Shown here in pieces: positions 1-7,896 of a stretch of DNA of 30,519 nucleotides. The stretch covers positions 1 through 30,519 of the forward strand of contig JBJTHN010000078.1 in the NCBI GenBank assembly GCA_046094505.1, given 5' to 3'. Source of the stretch: RFTU01 sp046094505. GTDB taxonomy: Bacteria; Pseudomonadota; Gammaproteobacteria; Burkholderiales; Burkholderiaceae_C. Each line of letters begins with the position of its first letter. Positions within the stretch are counted from its first letter, which is position 1. Position numbers and translations under genes: made by a program. The notes below the pieces were generated by a model. That model had not been told where the DNA came from. It made no database searches and saw only the letters and a list, made by a program, of their open reading frames with translations.

Positions 1-1053
1 GCTCAACCGCATGGCCAACAAGGTGGTGTCCATCGCGCGCAGCACCCAAGGGGTCACGCGCGCCTTCATCGACCGAGATGGCCAGCTGCCCCAGGTTCGT
101 CTGGACATCGACCGTGATGCCGCAGCGCGTTTTGGGCTGAATGTGGGCGATGTCCAGGACGTGATCGAGACGGCCTTGGCCGGCCGCGCCACGAGTGAAC
201 TGTGGGAGGGCGAGCGACACTTTTCGGTGATGGTGCGCCTGCACCCGTCCCAGCGCAACCTGGATGCGCTGCAGCGCCTGCTGGTGACGGCGCCGTCGGG
301 TGCTCAGGTACCGCGGCGCAGTTGGCGCAGGTGAGCCAAACGAGCGGCGCCATGAACATCGCGCGCGAGAACGGCCGTCGCGTGGCCTCGGTGGGCATCT
401 TCATCAAGGACCGCGACATGGGCTCGGTGGTGGCCGATCTCCAGGCGGCTGCAGCGCGCGATGTGAAGCTGCCCGCCGGCTACGAAATCATCTGGTCGGG
501 CGAGTTCGAGAACCAGCAGCGCGCGATGAAACGCCTGTCCTGGGTCGTGCCCCTGTCGATCCTGGTCATCTTCCTGCTGCTGTTTGACGCCTTCAAGAGC
601 CTGCGCAGCGCGCTGCTGATCATCGCCAACATCCCGTTCGCCATGATCGGAGGGATCGTGGCCTTGGCGGTCATGGACATTCCCTTGTCGGTATCGGCGG
701 CCATTGGCTTCATTGCGCTGTTTGGTCAGGCCGTGCTCAACGGGGTGGTGATGGTGACCTACTACAACCAGCTGATGCTGGAGGGCATGGGCCTCATGGA
801 GGCCGTGATACAGGGCAGCTTGACGCGGTTGCGCACCGTGTTGATGACGGCGTTGCTGGCCATGCTGGGCTTGTTGCCGATGGCACTGTCGCATGCCATT
901 GGCGCAGAAACCCAGCGGCCCTTGGCCGTGGTGGTGATCGGGGGCTTGGTTTCGGCCACCCTGCTGACCTTGCTGGTTTTGCCGACGCTCTATGTTTGGG
1001 CGGTTCGGCGGGAGTCAGGCCGCGTGGCCACGCCAGGCCTTACATCCCCTTGA
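1..1053 (+). pseudogene. HME-type RND efflux pump (CzcA/CusA family), C-terminal part, frameshifted
   Basis: This is the 3' part of an inner-membrane proton-driven heavy-metal efflux pump; the gene begins before the window. The first frame is open from the left edge and carries the periplasmic pore and docking region, with the family stretch FGLNVGDVQDVIETAL. It runs into a TGA at 332-334. The family sequence continues in the next frame from about 315 (LAQVSQTSGAMNIARENG onward) to the TGA at 1051-1053. The join reads GAQVP then AQLAQV, where relatives usually have a Leu codon, so one base appears to be missing at about 314-315. After the join come the last membrane segments, with the HME-typical region VLNGVVMVTYYNQL and GAETQRPLAVVVIGG. 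No intact protein could be made from this copy unless the deletion is a sequencing error. The 3' end overlaps the convergent response-regulator gene by 14 bp. Confidence 0.8.
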
Positions 1054-1897
1054 AGACACCCGCAAAGCTGCGGCTGACCTCGAGCGATTGGGGATGGTCC
1101 CGCAGCTTGACGATTTGCCGGCCGCGCTCGTCGCGGATCACCTGCGCCACCGCCTGAACATTGACGATGCTGCTGCGGTGGATTTGCCAAAACTGACGCG
1201 GGTCGAGTTCGTTGACCAGTTCCTTGATCGGCTTGCGGATCAAGGCTTCGGTGGTGGCGGTCTGTACACGGGTGTACTTCTCATCGCTGATGAAGAAGAG
1301 CACGTCGCGCACCGGAATCAGGTGTACCGTGCTGCCGCTGGTGGCTTGCAGCACCTCCAGGTGCTGCGGCTCGGCCAGACGTGTGCCGGGCTGCAATGGC
1401 CCGCGCAATTGTGCGCTCAGGGCTTGAAGCAGGGCCTGCATCGATGCCGGTGAAGCCGCATCGACATCGCCCCCGATGGCCGGGTACTGTTGGCGCTGCT
1501 TCAGCCGCTGGCCCAGCCGATCAACGGTCTTGGCCAGCCGCTCCAGAGAGGCTGGCTTGAGCACATAGTCCACCGCGCCGTGTTCAAAGGCCTGGACCGC
1601 ATACTCGTCATAGGCGGTGATGAACACCATCTCGGGCAGCCACTCGTCCTCGGCGGTTTCCATCTGCAGGATTTCGCGCGCGGCCTCGACACCGGTTAGG
1701 CCCGGCATGCGGATGTCCAGAAACACCACATCGGGGCGGTGTTGGGCCACCAGCTCCAGGGCCTCCAAGCCGTTGCGGGCCTCAGCAACGATTTCCAATG
1801 TCGGCCAGGCCTGCGACAAGCGCAGGCGCAACTGCTCCCGCATCAGCCGCTCATCATCGGCCAAGACCGCGCGGGTTGGAGGCAGGGTGCTGTTCAT
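1040..1897 (-). CDS. LytTR-type two-component response regulator
   Basis: A 285-residue cytoplasmic transcription regulator of the LytR/AlgR type. Residues 8-125 form a receiver domain with the acidic pair D14-D15, the phospho-acceptor D61 in VVFLDIRMPG, T94 (FITAYDEYA) and K114 (DYVLKP). A linker follows at about 125-180. Residues 180-285 form a LytTR DNA-binding domain with the family sequences FISDEKYTRVQT, LDPRQFWQIHRSSIVNV and LEVSRSFAGVFKG. It is the last gene of a minus-strand set and starts 10 bp after the stop of the small membrane protein. The histidine kinase two genes upstream is the expected phosphodonor. Target genes cannot be read from the window. The overlapping, damaged RND pump gene is a neighbour but not a demonstrated target. 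The family call is firm and the specific role unknown. Confidence 0.93.
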   Translation of the reverse strand: MNSTLPPTRAVLADDERLMREQLRLRLSQAWPTLEIVAEARNGLEALELVAQHRPDVVFLDIRMPGLTGVEAAREILQMETAEDEWLPEMVFITAYDEYAVQAFEHGAVDYVLKPASLERLAKTVDRLGQRLKQRQQYPAIGGDVDAASPASMQALLQALSAQLRGPLQPGTRLAEPQHLEVLQATSGSTVHLIPVRDVLFFISDEKYTRVQTATTEALIRKPIKELVNELDPRQFWQIHRSSIVNVQAVAQVIRDERGRQIVKLRDHPQSLEVSRSFAGVFKGM

Positions 1898-1907
1898 GGC
1901 CTTGGCC

Positions 1908-2261
1908 TCAGGGCTGCTGGCGTGAGCGTTGCACGAGCCACCAAATCAGGGCCGCCACCAGCAGCACCGGCGCAAGGGCCACCAGCCCCCCCAGCACGGT
2001 TCCGATCAGCCCGATCACCAGGGCCAGCACCAAGAGCACCGGCACCACGGTCAGCAGGATCAGCAGAGCGGCCGCCACGGCAGCCAGCACCCCAACCAAG
2101 CCCCATCCCGAGGGCACGTTCAAGGACCAGGGCTCACCGTCGACGAAGATGCGCACGGCGCCTTGCTCGCCAGCCCAGCTCAAGATGCCCGCCACGGCCA
2201 GGGTGCCCAGCAGCACGATCAGCAGCATCACAGTCAAGGTGATTTTGAAAAACAGTCGCAT
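1908..2261 (-). CDS. Small membrane protein between kinase and regulator (unknown function)
   Basis: A 117-residue hydrophobic protein that I do not recognise. Residues 4-28 form a first membrane segment, or an uncleaved signal, behind a short basic N terminus (MRLFFK). Residues 29-50 form a short polar loop (GEQGAVRIFVDGEPWSLN). Residues 53-82 and 86-110 are two more hydrophobic segments rich in Leu, Val and Gly, and the end is basic (QRSRQQP). The ATG at 2261 is chosen because a GGAGAG ribosome site lies 6 nt upstream and the hydrophobic segment starts directly after it; a longer open frame upstream reads as non-protein-like sequence. The gene lies 61 bp after the kinase and 10 bp before the regulator, so co-transcription is likely. 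A role as accessory or sensing partner of the kinase is inference from position only. Confidence 0.7.
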   Translation of the reverse strand: MRLFFKITLTVMLLIVLLGTLAVAGILSWAGEQGAVRIFVDGEPWSLNVPSGWGLVGVLAAVAAALLILLTVVPVLLVLALVIGLIGTVLGGLVALAPVLLVAALIWWLVQRSRQQP

Positions 2262-2322
2262 GGTGGCCTCTCCAGTGTTGCAGTTCAAACGTAAACGCCA
2301 GATGGATGAATGGTCGTGCAAA

Positions 2323-3771
2323 TCAGGTGGTGGGCGTGGCCTCGCCGGTGGCCTTGGCGGCGCTGACCGCCCGATAGGGCAGTCGGACCACGACGCTGGT
2401 GCCACCGCTGGCAAGCGGCTCTACGGTCAGCTGCGCTGCTGCACCATAGCGCAGGGTCAGCCGCTCGCGGATGTTCTTCAGGCCGGTGCCCGATGAGGCT
2501 TGCCAGGTGGGGCTCAAGCCCACGCCGGAGTCGCTCACCGTCAGCTGCAATTGACCGTCCACCACGCTGGCCTGGATCACCAGACGGCCGCCTTGGGCTT
2601 GTGGCTCCAGCCCGTGCTTGATGGCGTTTTCCACCAGCATCTGCAGCATCATCGGTGGGCACTCCGCAGACAGCAGGCCGGCCGGAATGTCGATGGCCGT
2701 TTCCAGCCGTTCCTCCATGCGCATTTTCAGGATGGCCAAGTAGGGCTCGATCACGGCCTGCTCCTGGCCCAGGGTTCGCGACTCCGCCACGCCCCCATCC
2801 CGCAGCGAAGGCATGGTAGCCCGAAGCAGATCGATCAGGGCACGCTGCATCCGGCTGGCGCGCGGCGGATCGGTCTCGATCAGATGCTCGATGGAGGCCA
2901 AGGTGTTGAACAGGAAATGGGGCTCCACCTGGGCCTGCATGGTGGCCATGCGGGCCTCGGCCAACTGGCGCTTGAGCGACTCGGCTTCAGCCGCTTCGTT
3001 GGCTTGTGCCGCTTCGGCGCGGGCCTGCAGCTGTCCCTTGTAGGTGAGCTTGATGATGATGGAGGCCAAGATCCACAAGAAGGCCAAATCGGTGAGGGCG
3101 TTGTCGGCGTGGATACGGCTCACGCGCACCTTTTTGCTAGGGCTGCTCGGGCTGCTCGGGCCTTCGACCGTCTCGATCACAGGCTCCTTCAGGGCCTCTT
3201 GGACGGCCCGCTTGGCCTCCTCGATCGCTTCACGAATGGCCGCGGTATCGGCGCCTTCGGGCAGGCTCACGCGTATGGAGGCTTCATCCTGCCCCTGACC
3301 GTCGCGCCGCACATCCACCCGGATTTCGTGCTCCTTGCCCGGCTCGGCGCCCTTGGCTTGCGGTGCTGGGTTTTCCGCGCCTGGGGTGGCCGGTGATGTC
3401 TCCGCCGCGCGCTTGAGGACGCGAAAGCCGTTCTCGTCGATGCGGATGTCCACGCCCTTGACCTCGGTTTCGGACGTGCCTTTGGGTGTGGTTTCGATGC
3501 GGATGACCGGCTCCCTTGCCTTGGGGGGCGCGGGTGGCTTGGGCGGCGGCGGGGTCTCGTGTTCCTCGGTCACCTCGTGCATCGTCCAGCTGAACGGGGG
3601 CATGGATTGCAGGAAGCCGGCCAGGATCAGCAGCAGGATCGACAGCAGGAAGAAGCGCTTCCAACTGATGCCCACCAGCCAGGTGGCGTAGTTGTGAAAG
3701 CCCCGCACCAGGGGCTGAAGGCGCTGGGCCCAGGTGGTTCTGGCGGAGGCGTTGGGGGTGGACGTGCTCAT
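2323..3771 (-). CDS. LytS-type membrane sensor histidine kinase
   Basis: A 482-residue inner-membrane kinase. Residues 40-57 and about 228-243 are membrane segments. Between them lies a roughly 170-residue extracytoplasmic region that starts with a proline-rich run (PPPPKPPAPPK) and continues as a charged region with IRVDVRRDG and a Glu/Ala-rich helix. After the second segment a coiled stretch (about 245-280) leads to the His_kinase domain, with the phospho-acceptor H285 in VEPHFLFNTLASIEHL. The ATPase domain has LVENAIKHGL (N box), SDSGVGL and GTGLKNIRERL. The ATG at 3771 is preferred, with GGAA 7 nt upstream; a TTG at 3789 would add six residues. The extracytoplasmic region resembles no sensor domain I know. 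The gene heads the kinase, membrane protein, regulator set, and its partner is almost certainly the LytTR regulator at 1040-1897. Confidence 0.92.
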   Translation of the reverse strand: MSTSTPNASARTTWAQRLQPLVRGFHNYATWLVGISWKRFFLLSILLLILAGFLQSMPPFSWTMHEVTEEHETPPPPKPPAPPKAREPVIRIETTPKGTSETEVKGVDIRIDENGFRVLKRAAETSPATPGAENPAPQAKGAEPGKEHEIRVDVRRDGQGQDEASIRVSLPEGADTAAIREAIEEAKRAVQEALKEPVIETVEGPSSPSSPSKKVRVSRIHADNALTDLAFLWILASIIIKLTYKGQLQARAEAAQANEAAEAESLKRQLAEARMATMQAQVEPHFLFNTLASIEHLIETDPPRASRMQRALIDLLRATMPSLRDGGVAESRTLGQEQAVIEPYLAILKMRMEERLETAIDIPAGLLSAECPPMMLQMLVENAIKHGLEPQAQGGRLVIQASVVDGQLQLTVSDSGVGLSPTWQASSGTGLKNIRERLTLRYGAAAQLTVEPLASGGTSVVVRLPYRAVSAAKATGEATPTT

Positions 3772-3905
3772 CTTGGTTCCATCATGCAAGGTGATGGCAC
3801 TCTACGGTGCTGAGCCAGCGCAGGCAGCACCGAAGCGACGAAGTGTCGTGGCGGGCGATAGGCTGTATCTTGGGCGAACGGCGCTGCAGGGCTTGGGGTC
3901 ACCGT

Positions 3906-5411
3906 TCAGGACTCTGGTGGGCCCAGGCCTCGGGTATGGCGAGCGGCGCGCTCACTCAGGGCGTTGGGAAAGAACAAGGCCGTCAGGCTCTTGCTGTGCA
4001 CCGGCGAAAAGCCCGTCCCGCCCGACCCGTGCGACATCCCCGGCGGGGCGTCGCGCCGCCAGTCGCGCACCCAATGGATCTCGTCGGCCACCTCCAGCAG
4101 GCCCATGGTCTCGCGGTCTCCGATCAGCAGACCGAAGACCCGCAGGCCCAGTTCGGTCCGGGCGCGGTCCAAGTGCTCCAGGGTGGCGGGTGTGCAGCCG
4201 AATTCCCCATCACTGACGATGAGGACATCGGCGCTGGCCCACCGCCGCTCGTGCACACGGGCGATGGCCCGCTCGATGGGTGTCTGCACGTCGGTGCCGC
4301 CGTCAAAGCCTTGGCCGATCAGCTCCATCAGGCGATTGAACCCTTCAGGGCTGAAGTCCAGCTCGCGTTCGATCACCTCGTCAGGCCCACCGAAGGCCAT
4401 GACGATGCACCCGCGGCGCTCATGCTGGGCCACCCGGGTCGCTTCCAGCACCACCGCCTTGGCGATGGACTCTGGTGCGCCCTGCATGGAGCCCGATGTA
4501 TCCAGGCAGATGAGCAGGGGGCCGCGCTCCAGCGGTGGGTTGGCCGCTGGACGGGTGCGGTGGCGTGGGGTGGCTTGGGGGTCAGGCCGCCAGTCCACCA
4601 GCTGGGCCTGGCTGTCGTAGGTCAGCAGCCGCGCCTCGGCCTTGCGCGCGCGCCACCACTTGTGCAGCACCGGGTGGCGCAGTTGTTGGAGCTCGCTGCC
4701 CAAGAGCCGCTCCAGCCGGTCTCCCAGTCGGATACCGCGCAGTTCACCCGGCGCGTCGGGCAGCACGGTCTCCACCGGCTTCAAGCCCGTGGGAGGCTGG
4801 GGGTCTGACACGGCGTCGCGCGGTGCCGGCCGGTGGTGGGCGTGGGTCAGCGGGCGTTGCATGCGGCCCACGCGGCGCAGCAGCGCGGCCAGTTCGGTGC
4901 GTTGCGCCATCAGGCCGGCCAGGCGGCGGGCTTCGTGCCATGCCCGGCTGCGCAGGTGGCCCTTGAGCGCATCCCAGTGCAGATGCTCACCGTCGCCCAG
5001 GCTCTGCAGCAAGGCCTGCGCCTCCTCCCAGTCCGCCCGCTCCACCGCCCACTCTGCACGAAAGGCGTCGGCCATGGCCAGAATGGCCTCGCTGCGCGCT
5101 TGTGCTTCGTGCCGGTCGATCAGGCGGTCGGCGTGCCACAGGGCCGTGCGCAGGAGCTGCAAGGTGGTTTCGGGGCTGCCCCGTGTGAGTGCGCTCAGTT
5201 GCAGGTCTGCCACGGCTTGGCGCAGGGCAGCCGCCACGGGCGGGTCGCCCAGGTCGGCGTTGCGGTCGGGCATCTCACCGGCCAAGAGCCGATCCCACCA
5301 ATGTGCCAGATGGGCCAGGCGCGCCTCGGGCTGTCCGCTGCTGCAGATCAACCCCGGCAACCACAGCTCGCGCGCCAGTGCTTCGAGCAGCGGGCTTGGG
5401 TCGGCACCCAT
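3906..5411 (-). CDS. viaA: ViaA-like VWA-domain protein, RavA partner
   Basis: A 501-residue cytoplasmic protein. The N-terminal 290 residues are mostly helical and poorly conserved. The C-terminal part is a von Willebrand A domain (about 297-450) with a complete metal-ion site: DTSGS at 304-308, T373 in GGTDV and D401 in SDGEF. In Escherichia coli, ViaA works with the hexameric ATPase RavA and affects aminoglycoside sensitivity and respiratory complexes. The start at 5411 shares one base with the ravA stop (TGATG), so translational coupling is likely; this also rules out the longer upstream frame, which would lie inside ravA. The strict RavA/ViaA order supports the call. Other MoxR-associated VWA proteins are the alternative. 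The C-terminal 50 residues after the VWA fold are polar and unassigned. Confidence 0.8.
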   Translation of the reverse strand: MGADPSPLLEALARELWLPGLICSSGQPEARLAHLAHWWDRLLAGEMPDRNADLGDPPVAAALRQAVADLQLSALTRGSPETTLQLLRTALWHADRLIDRHEAQARSEAILAMADAFRAEWAVERADWEEAQALLQSLGDGEHLHWDALKGHLRSRAWHEARRLAGLMAQRTELAALLRRVGRMQRPLTHAHHRPAPRDAVSDPQPPTGLKPVETVLPDAPGELRGIRLGDRLERLLGSELQQLRHPVLHKWWRARKAEARLLTYDSQAQLVDWRPDPQATPRHRTRPAANPPLERGPLLICLDTSGSMQGAPESIAKAVVLEATRVAQHERRGCIVMAFGGPDEVIERELDFSPEGFNRLMELIGQGFDGGTDVQTPIERAIARVHERRWASADVLIVSDGEFGCTPATLEHLDRARTELGLRVFGLLIGDRETMGLLEVADEIHWVRDWRRDAPPGMSHGSGGTGFSPVHSKSLTALFFPNALSERAARHTRGLGPPES

Positions 5412-6880
5412 CAGCTGGCCACGGTCATGGGCGCCGGCACGTCGGCCAGGTCTTCGTTGACCGGCAAGGCTGCAAAACCCTGTTCGGTGGCTTGCAGCCG
5501 CTGCACCAACGCTTCCAGCAAGGCCACCCGCTCGCCCAAGGGCGCCAGGGTGTTGTGGGCCCAGGACGGTGGCAGCCACAGCCGACCCAGGAGCGTGCCC
5601 TGAAGCTGCGCCCATTCGGCCTGGGCCTGCGTATGCGCGGCCTGCACCGATTCCCGAAGGTCTTGTACCTGGGCCACCCGGGCACGAATGTGCAGGGGGC
5701 TCCAGCGCCTGCGCAGGCGCGCCTCTACGCGCTCGGAATACAAGCGCAGCATCTCGCTGTTGCCGCCTGTACCTTCGGCGCCGCCCAGGCTGCGCGCCAG
5801 CGCCATCTTGCCCGCGGACTCCGCACCATCTTCGGCCAGGGCCTGAGTTTCGATTTCCAGCTGTTTTTCGAAGGCCTGTGCGCTGTGGCGCCAGCCTGGG
5901 GCATCAGCGGGCCCCACCCGCAGCACGTCTTGCTGCCACCAGCGCATCACCTGATCCAGCGCTTGTGGGTTGGGGGCGGTGACGTAGGAAGCCAGCCAAA
6001 GGTCGTAGGGCTCCACCAGCGAGCGCCCTTCGGCCGCGGCGGCCACCCGCAGCAGGCGTGCCAGGGCCCGCCACCGCCGGTCGGATACGACCACGTTGCC
6101 CGCCTTCAGCAGGGTGCGCAGCGCGTGCAGGGCCTGTAGCGTGTCGGGGGTGAGCACCACCGACGCTGCGGCGTCCTCTACGGCCTGTCGGCTGGCGGCA
6201 TTCAATCGCCCAGCCCGGCGTGATTCGTTGGCCGCGGTGTGCGCGGCCGAGCGCAGGGGGGGCCGCGCCAAATCGGAGGCCACCAGGGCCTCAAACGAGG
6301 CATCACCCACGGGCTGCACCGGCACCCGCAGCAAGAAGCGGTCGTGAAAGGCTTGCAGCGCCTCGTCTTCGGGTGTTTCGTTGCTGGCACCCACCACCGT
6401 CACCAAGGGCACCGGCAGCCGCTGCGTGCCGTTGTCGAACACGCGTTCGTTGAGCAGGGTCAGCAGCGCATTGAGGATGGCCGAGTTCGCCTTGAAGACC
6501 TCGTCCAGAAAGGCCACCTGCGCTGTGGGCAGGTAGCCTTCGACCAGGCGTTCGTATCGGTCGTCCTCCAGGGCCTTGAGCGACAAGGGCCCAAACAGCT
6601 CTTCGGGGGTCGAAAACCGGGTGAGCAGGCGCTCAAAGCAGACGGTGGCACCACTGCCCTCGGCCGGTGCTTCGATGATCATTTGCAAGCGGCGCGCCAA
6701 TTCGCTCTTGGCGGTACCAGGCGGGCCCAGGAGCAACACATGCTCGCCGGCTACTGCAGCCAGCAAGACCAGCCGCGCGGCCGCATCCCGCTCCAGCAAG
6801 CCGGCTTCGAGCACTTCAATCATCGAAGCCATCGCTGCGCGCGAGGGTGCGGCGGGCTGGGGTAGGGACGGTGTGCTCAT
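5411..6880 (-). CDS. ravA: RavA-like MoxR-family AAA+ ATPase
   Basis: A 489-residue AAA+ ATPase of the MoxR group, expected to form a hexamer and to remodel or chaperone protein targets with its VWA partner. Visible motifs are Walker A GPPGTAKS (52-59), Walker B AFLDEVFK (123-130), sensor 1 GASNE (164-168) and an arginine region HDRFLLRV (179-186). The stretch LLTRFSTPEELFGPLS followed by RYERLVEGYLPTA matches RavA rather than classic MoxR, and so does the length (E. coli RavA has 498 residues). The C-terminal 200 residues are helical, and I cannot confirm the LARA domain that E. coli RavA uses to bind LdcI. The start overlaps the hydrolase stop by 4 bp (ATGA), and the stop overlaps the viaA start by 1 bp, so the three are one translational unit. 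Confidence 0.85.
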   Translation of the reverse strand: MSTPSLPQPAAPSRAAMASMIEVLEAGLLERDAAARLVLLAAVAGEHVLLLGPPGTAKSELARRLQMIIEAPAEGSGATVCFERLLTRFSTPEELFGPLSLKALEDDRYERLVEGYLPTAQVAFLDEVFKANSAILNALLTLLNERVFDNGTQRLPVPLVTVVGASNETPEDEALQAFHDRFLLRVPVQPVGDASFEALVASDLARPPLRSAAHTAANESRRAGRLNAASRQAVEDAAASVVLTPDTLQALHALRTLLKAGNVVVSDRRWRALARLLRVAAAAEGRSLVEPYDLWLASYVTAPNPQALDQVMRWWQQDVLRVGPADAPGWRHSAQAFEKQLEIETQALAEDGAESAGKMALARSLGGAEGTGGNSEMLRLYSERVEARLRRRWSPLHIRARVAQVQDLRESVQAAHTQAQAEWAQLQGTLLGRLWLPPSWAHNTLAPLGERVALLEALVQRLQATEQGFAALPVNEDLADVPAPMTVAS

Positions 6881-7827
6881 GCCATCACCACGTCGTCACC
6901 TTGAAGCCGCACCACGCCGTCGTCCACCAGGCTCTGGAGGATGCGGGGCACGAAGGCCTGCGGCTGTGCCTGCATCAACTGTCGAACCGCCTCGCGTTGG
7001 GCCAGTGGGCAGTCTGCCATCCACGCGCACAGGGCTTCGCGGTCACGGCGTCGATGCTCCAACAGGTGGAACACCATCATCACCCGAAGCGCGTGGCGCG
7101 CATGGTGTTCGGGGTTCGCCCGCAGGTGTTGCAGCCGCTGGCGGCTGATCGCCAGCGCGTCGTCCACCTCCCAAAAGGGTTCGCCGTGGCCCGGAATCAC
7201 CACCGCAGGCGCCAAGGACTCGATCAGGTCCAGGGCGGCCAAGGCGGGGCCAAAGCCATCCTGACCGTCGAGTTCAGGGAAGATCAGCGCCACTTTGCTG
7301 CGCCACAGGGCATCACCCGAAATCAGCACCCGGTGTTCAGCCTCAAACAGCAGGACCGCATCGGGGTCGTGGCCACCCACAGCGTGCACCTGCCAGGGGT
7401 AGCCGCCCAGTTCCACCGCCTGCCCGGGATGCAGGGCGTGGTCGACCCGGAAGGGGTGGCAGGTCTGTCCCGTCAGGCGGTAGGTCAGGCGCTCCTGGTC
7501 CCAGGAGCGGGCATTTTCAAAGGCGGCCTGTGGAACCCAGGTTTGAACCTCGGGCCAGCGCGCCTGTATCGCGTGGTTGCCGCCGCAATGGTCGGAGTGC
7601 AGGTGCGTGTTCAGGATATGCAACAAGCCGCGCCCCTGCAGGGCGGTTTCCAGCAGGGCCACCGTCTGTGGGGCATGACTGGAGTAGCCGGTGTCCACCA
7701 CGCTGGCGCCGGCGGCCTGAGGGTCGTGAAAGACCACCTGGTTGGACGAGAGCCAATCTCGCTGCAGCACCTGCAGGTGCAGGGGCGCAAAGACGGAGGC
7801 CAGGTTCGGGGCGGGTACCGCTCGCAT
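6877..7827 (-). CDS. Metallo-beta-lactamase-fold hydrolase
   Basis: A 316-residue cytoplasmic hydrolase of the metallo-beta-lactamase fold. The metal-binding motif THLHSDH (74-80) is complete. Later ligands are visible in GGHDPDA, LISGDAL and VIPGHGEP, which fits a two-metal glyoxalase-II-like site. After about residue 230 there is a helical C-terminal extension that ends in a winged-helix-like segment (PRILQSLVDDGVVRL), as in the larger MBL hydrolases. The substrate cannot be told from sequence; a thioester would suit the acyl-CoA ligase gene upstream, but that is inference. The ATG at 7827 has GGAA 5-8 nt upstream. The gene follows the fadD stop by 69 bp and overlaps the ravA start by 4 bp. 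Confidence 0.88.
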   Translation of the reverse strand: MRAVPAPNLASVFAPLHLQVLQRDWLSSNQVVFHDPQAAGASVVDTGYSSHAPQTVALLETALQGRGLLHILNTHLHSDHCGGNHAIQARWPEVQTWVPQAAFENARSWDQERLTYRLTGQTCHPFRVDHALHPGQAVELGGYPWQVHAVGGHDPDAVLLFEAEHRVLISGDALWRSKVALIFPELDGQDGFGPALAALDLIESLAPAVVIPGHGEPFWEVDDALAISRQRLQHLRANPEHHARHALRVMMVFHLLEHRRRDREALCAWMADCPLAQREAVRQLMQAQPQAFVPRILQSLVDDGVVRLQGDDVVMA

Positions 7828-7896
7828 GGTTCCATTGTGACGCCGGATGGCGCGTCAGGGCACCTTGGCGCCAGCGCGCCGCCTCACCGCCTGGCT

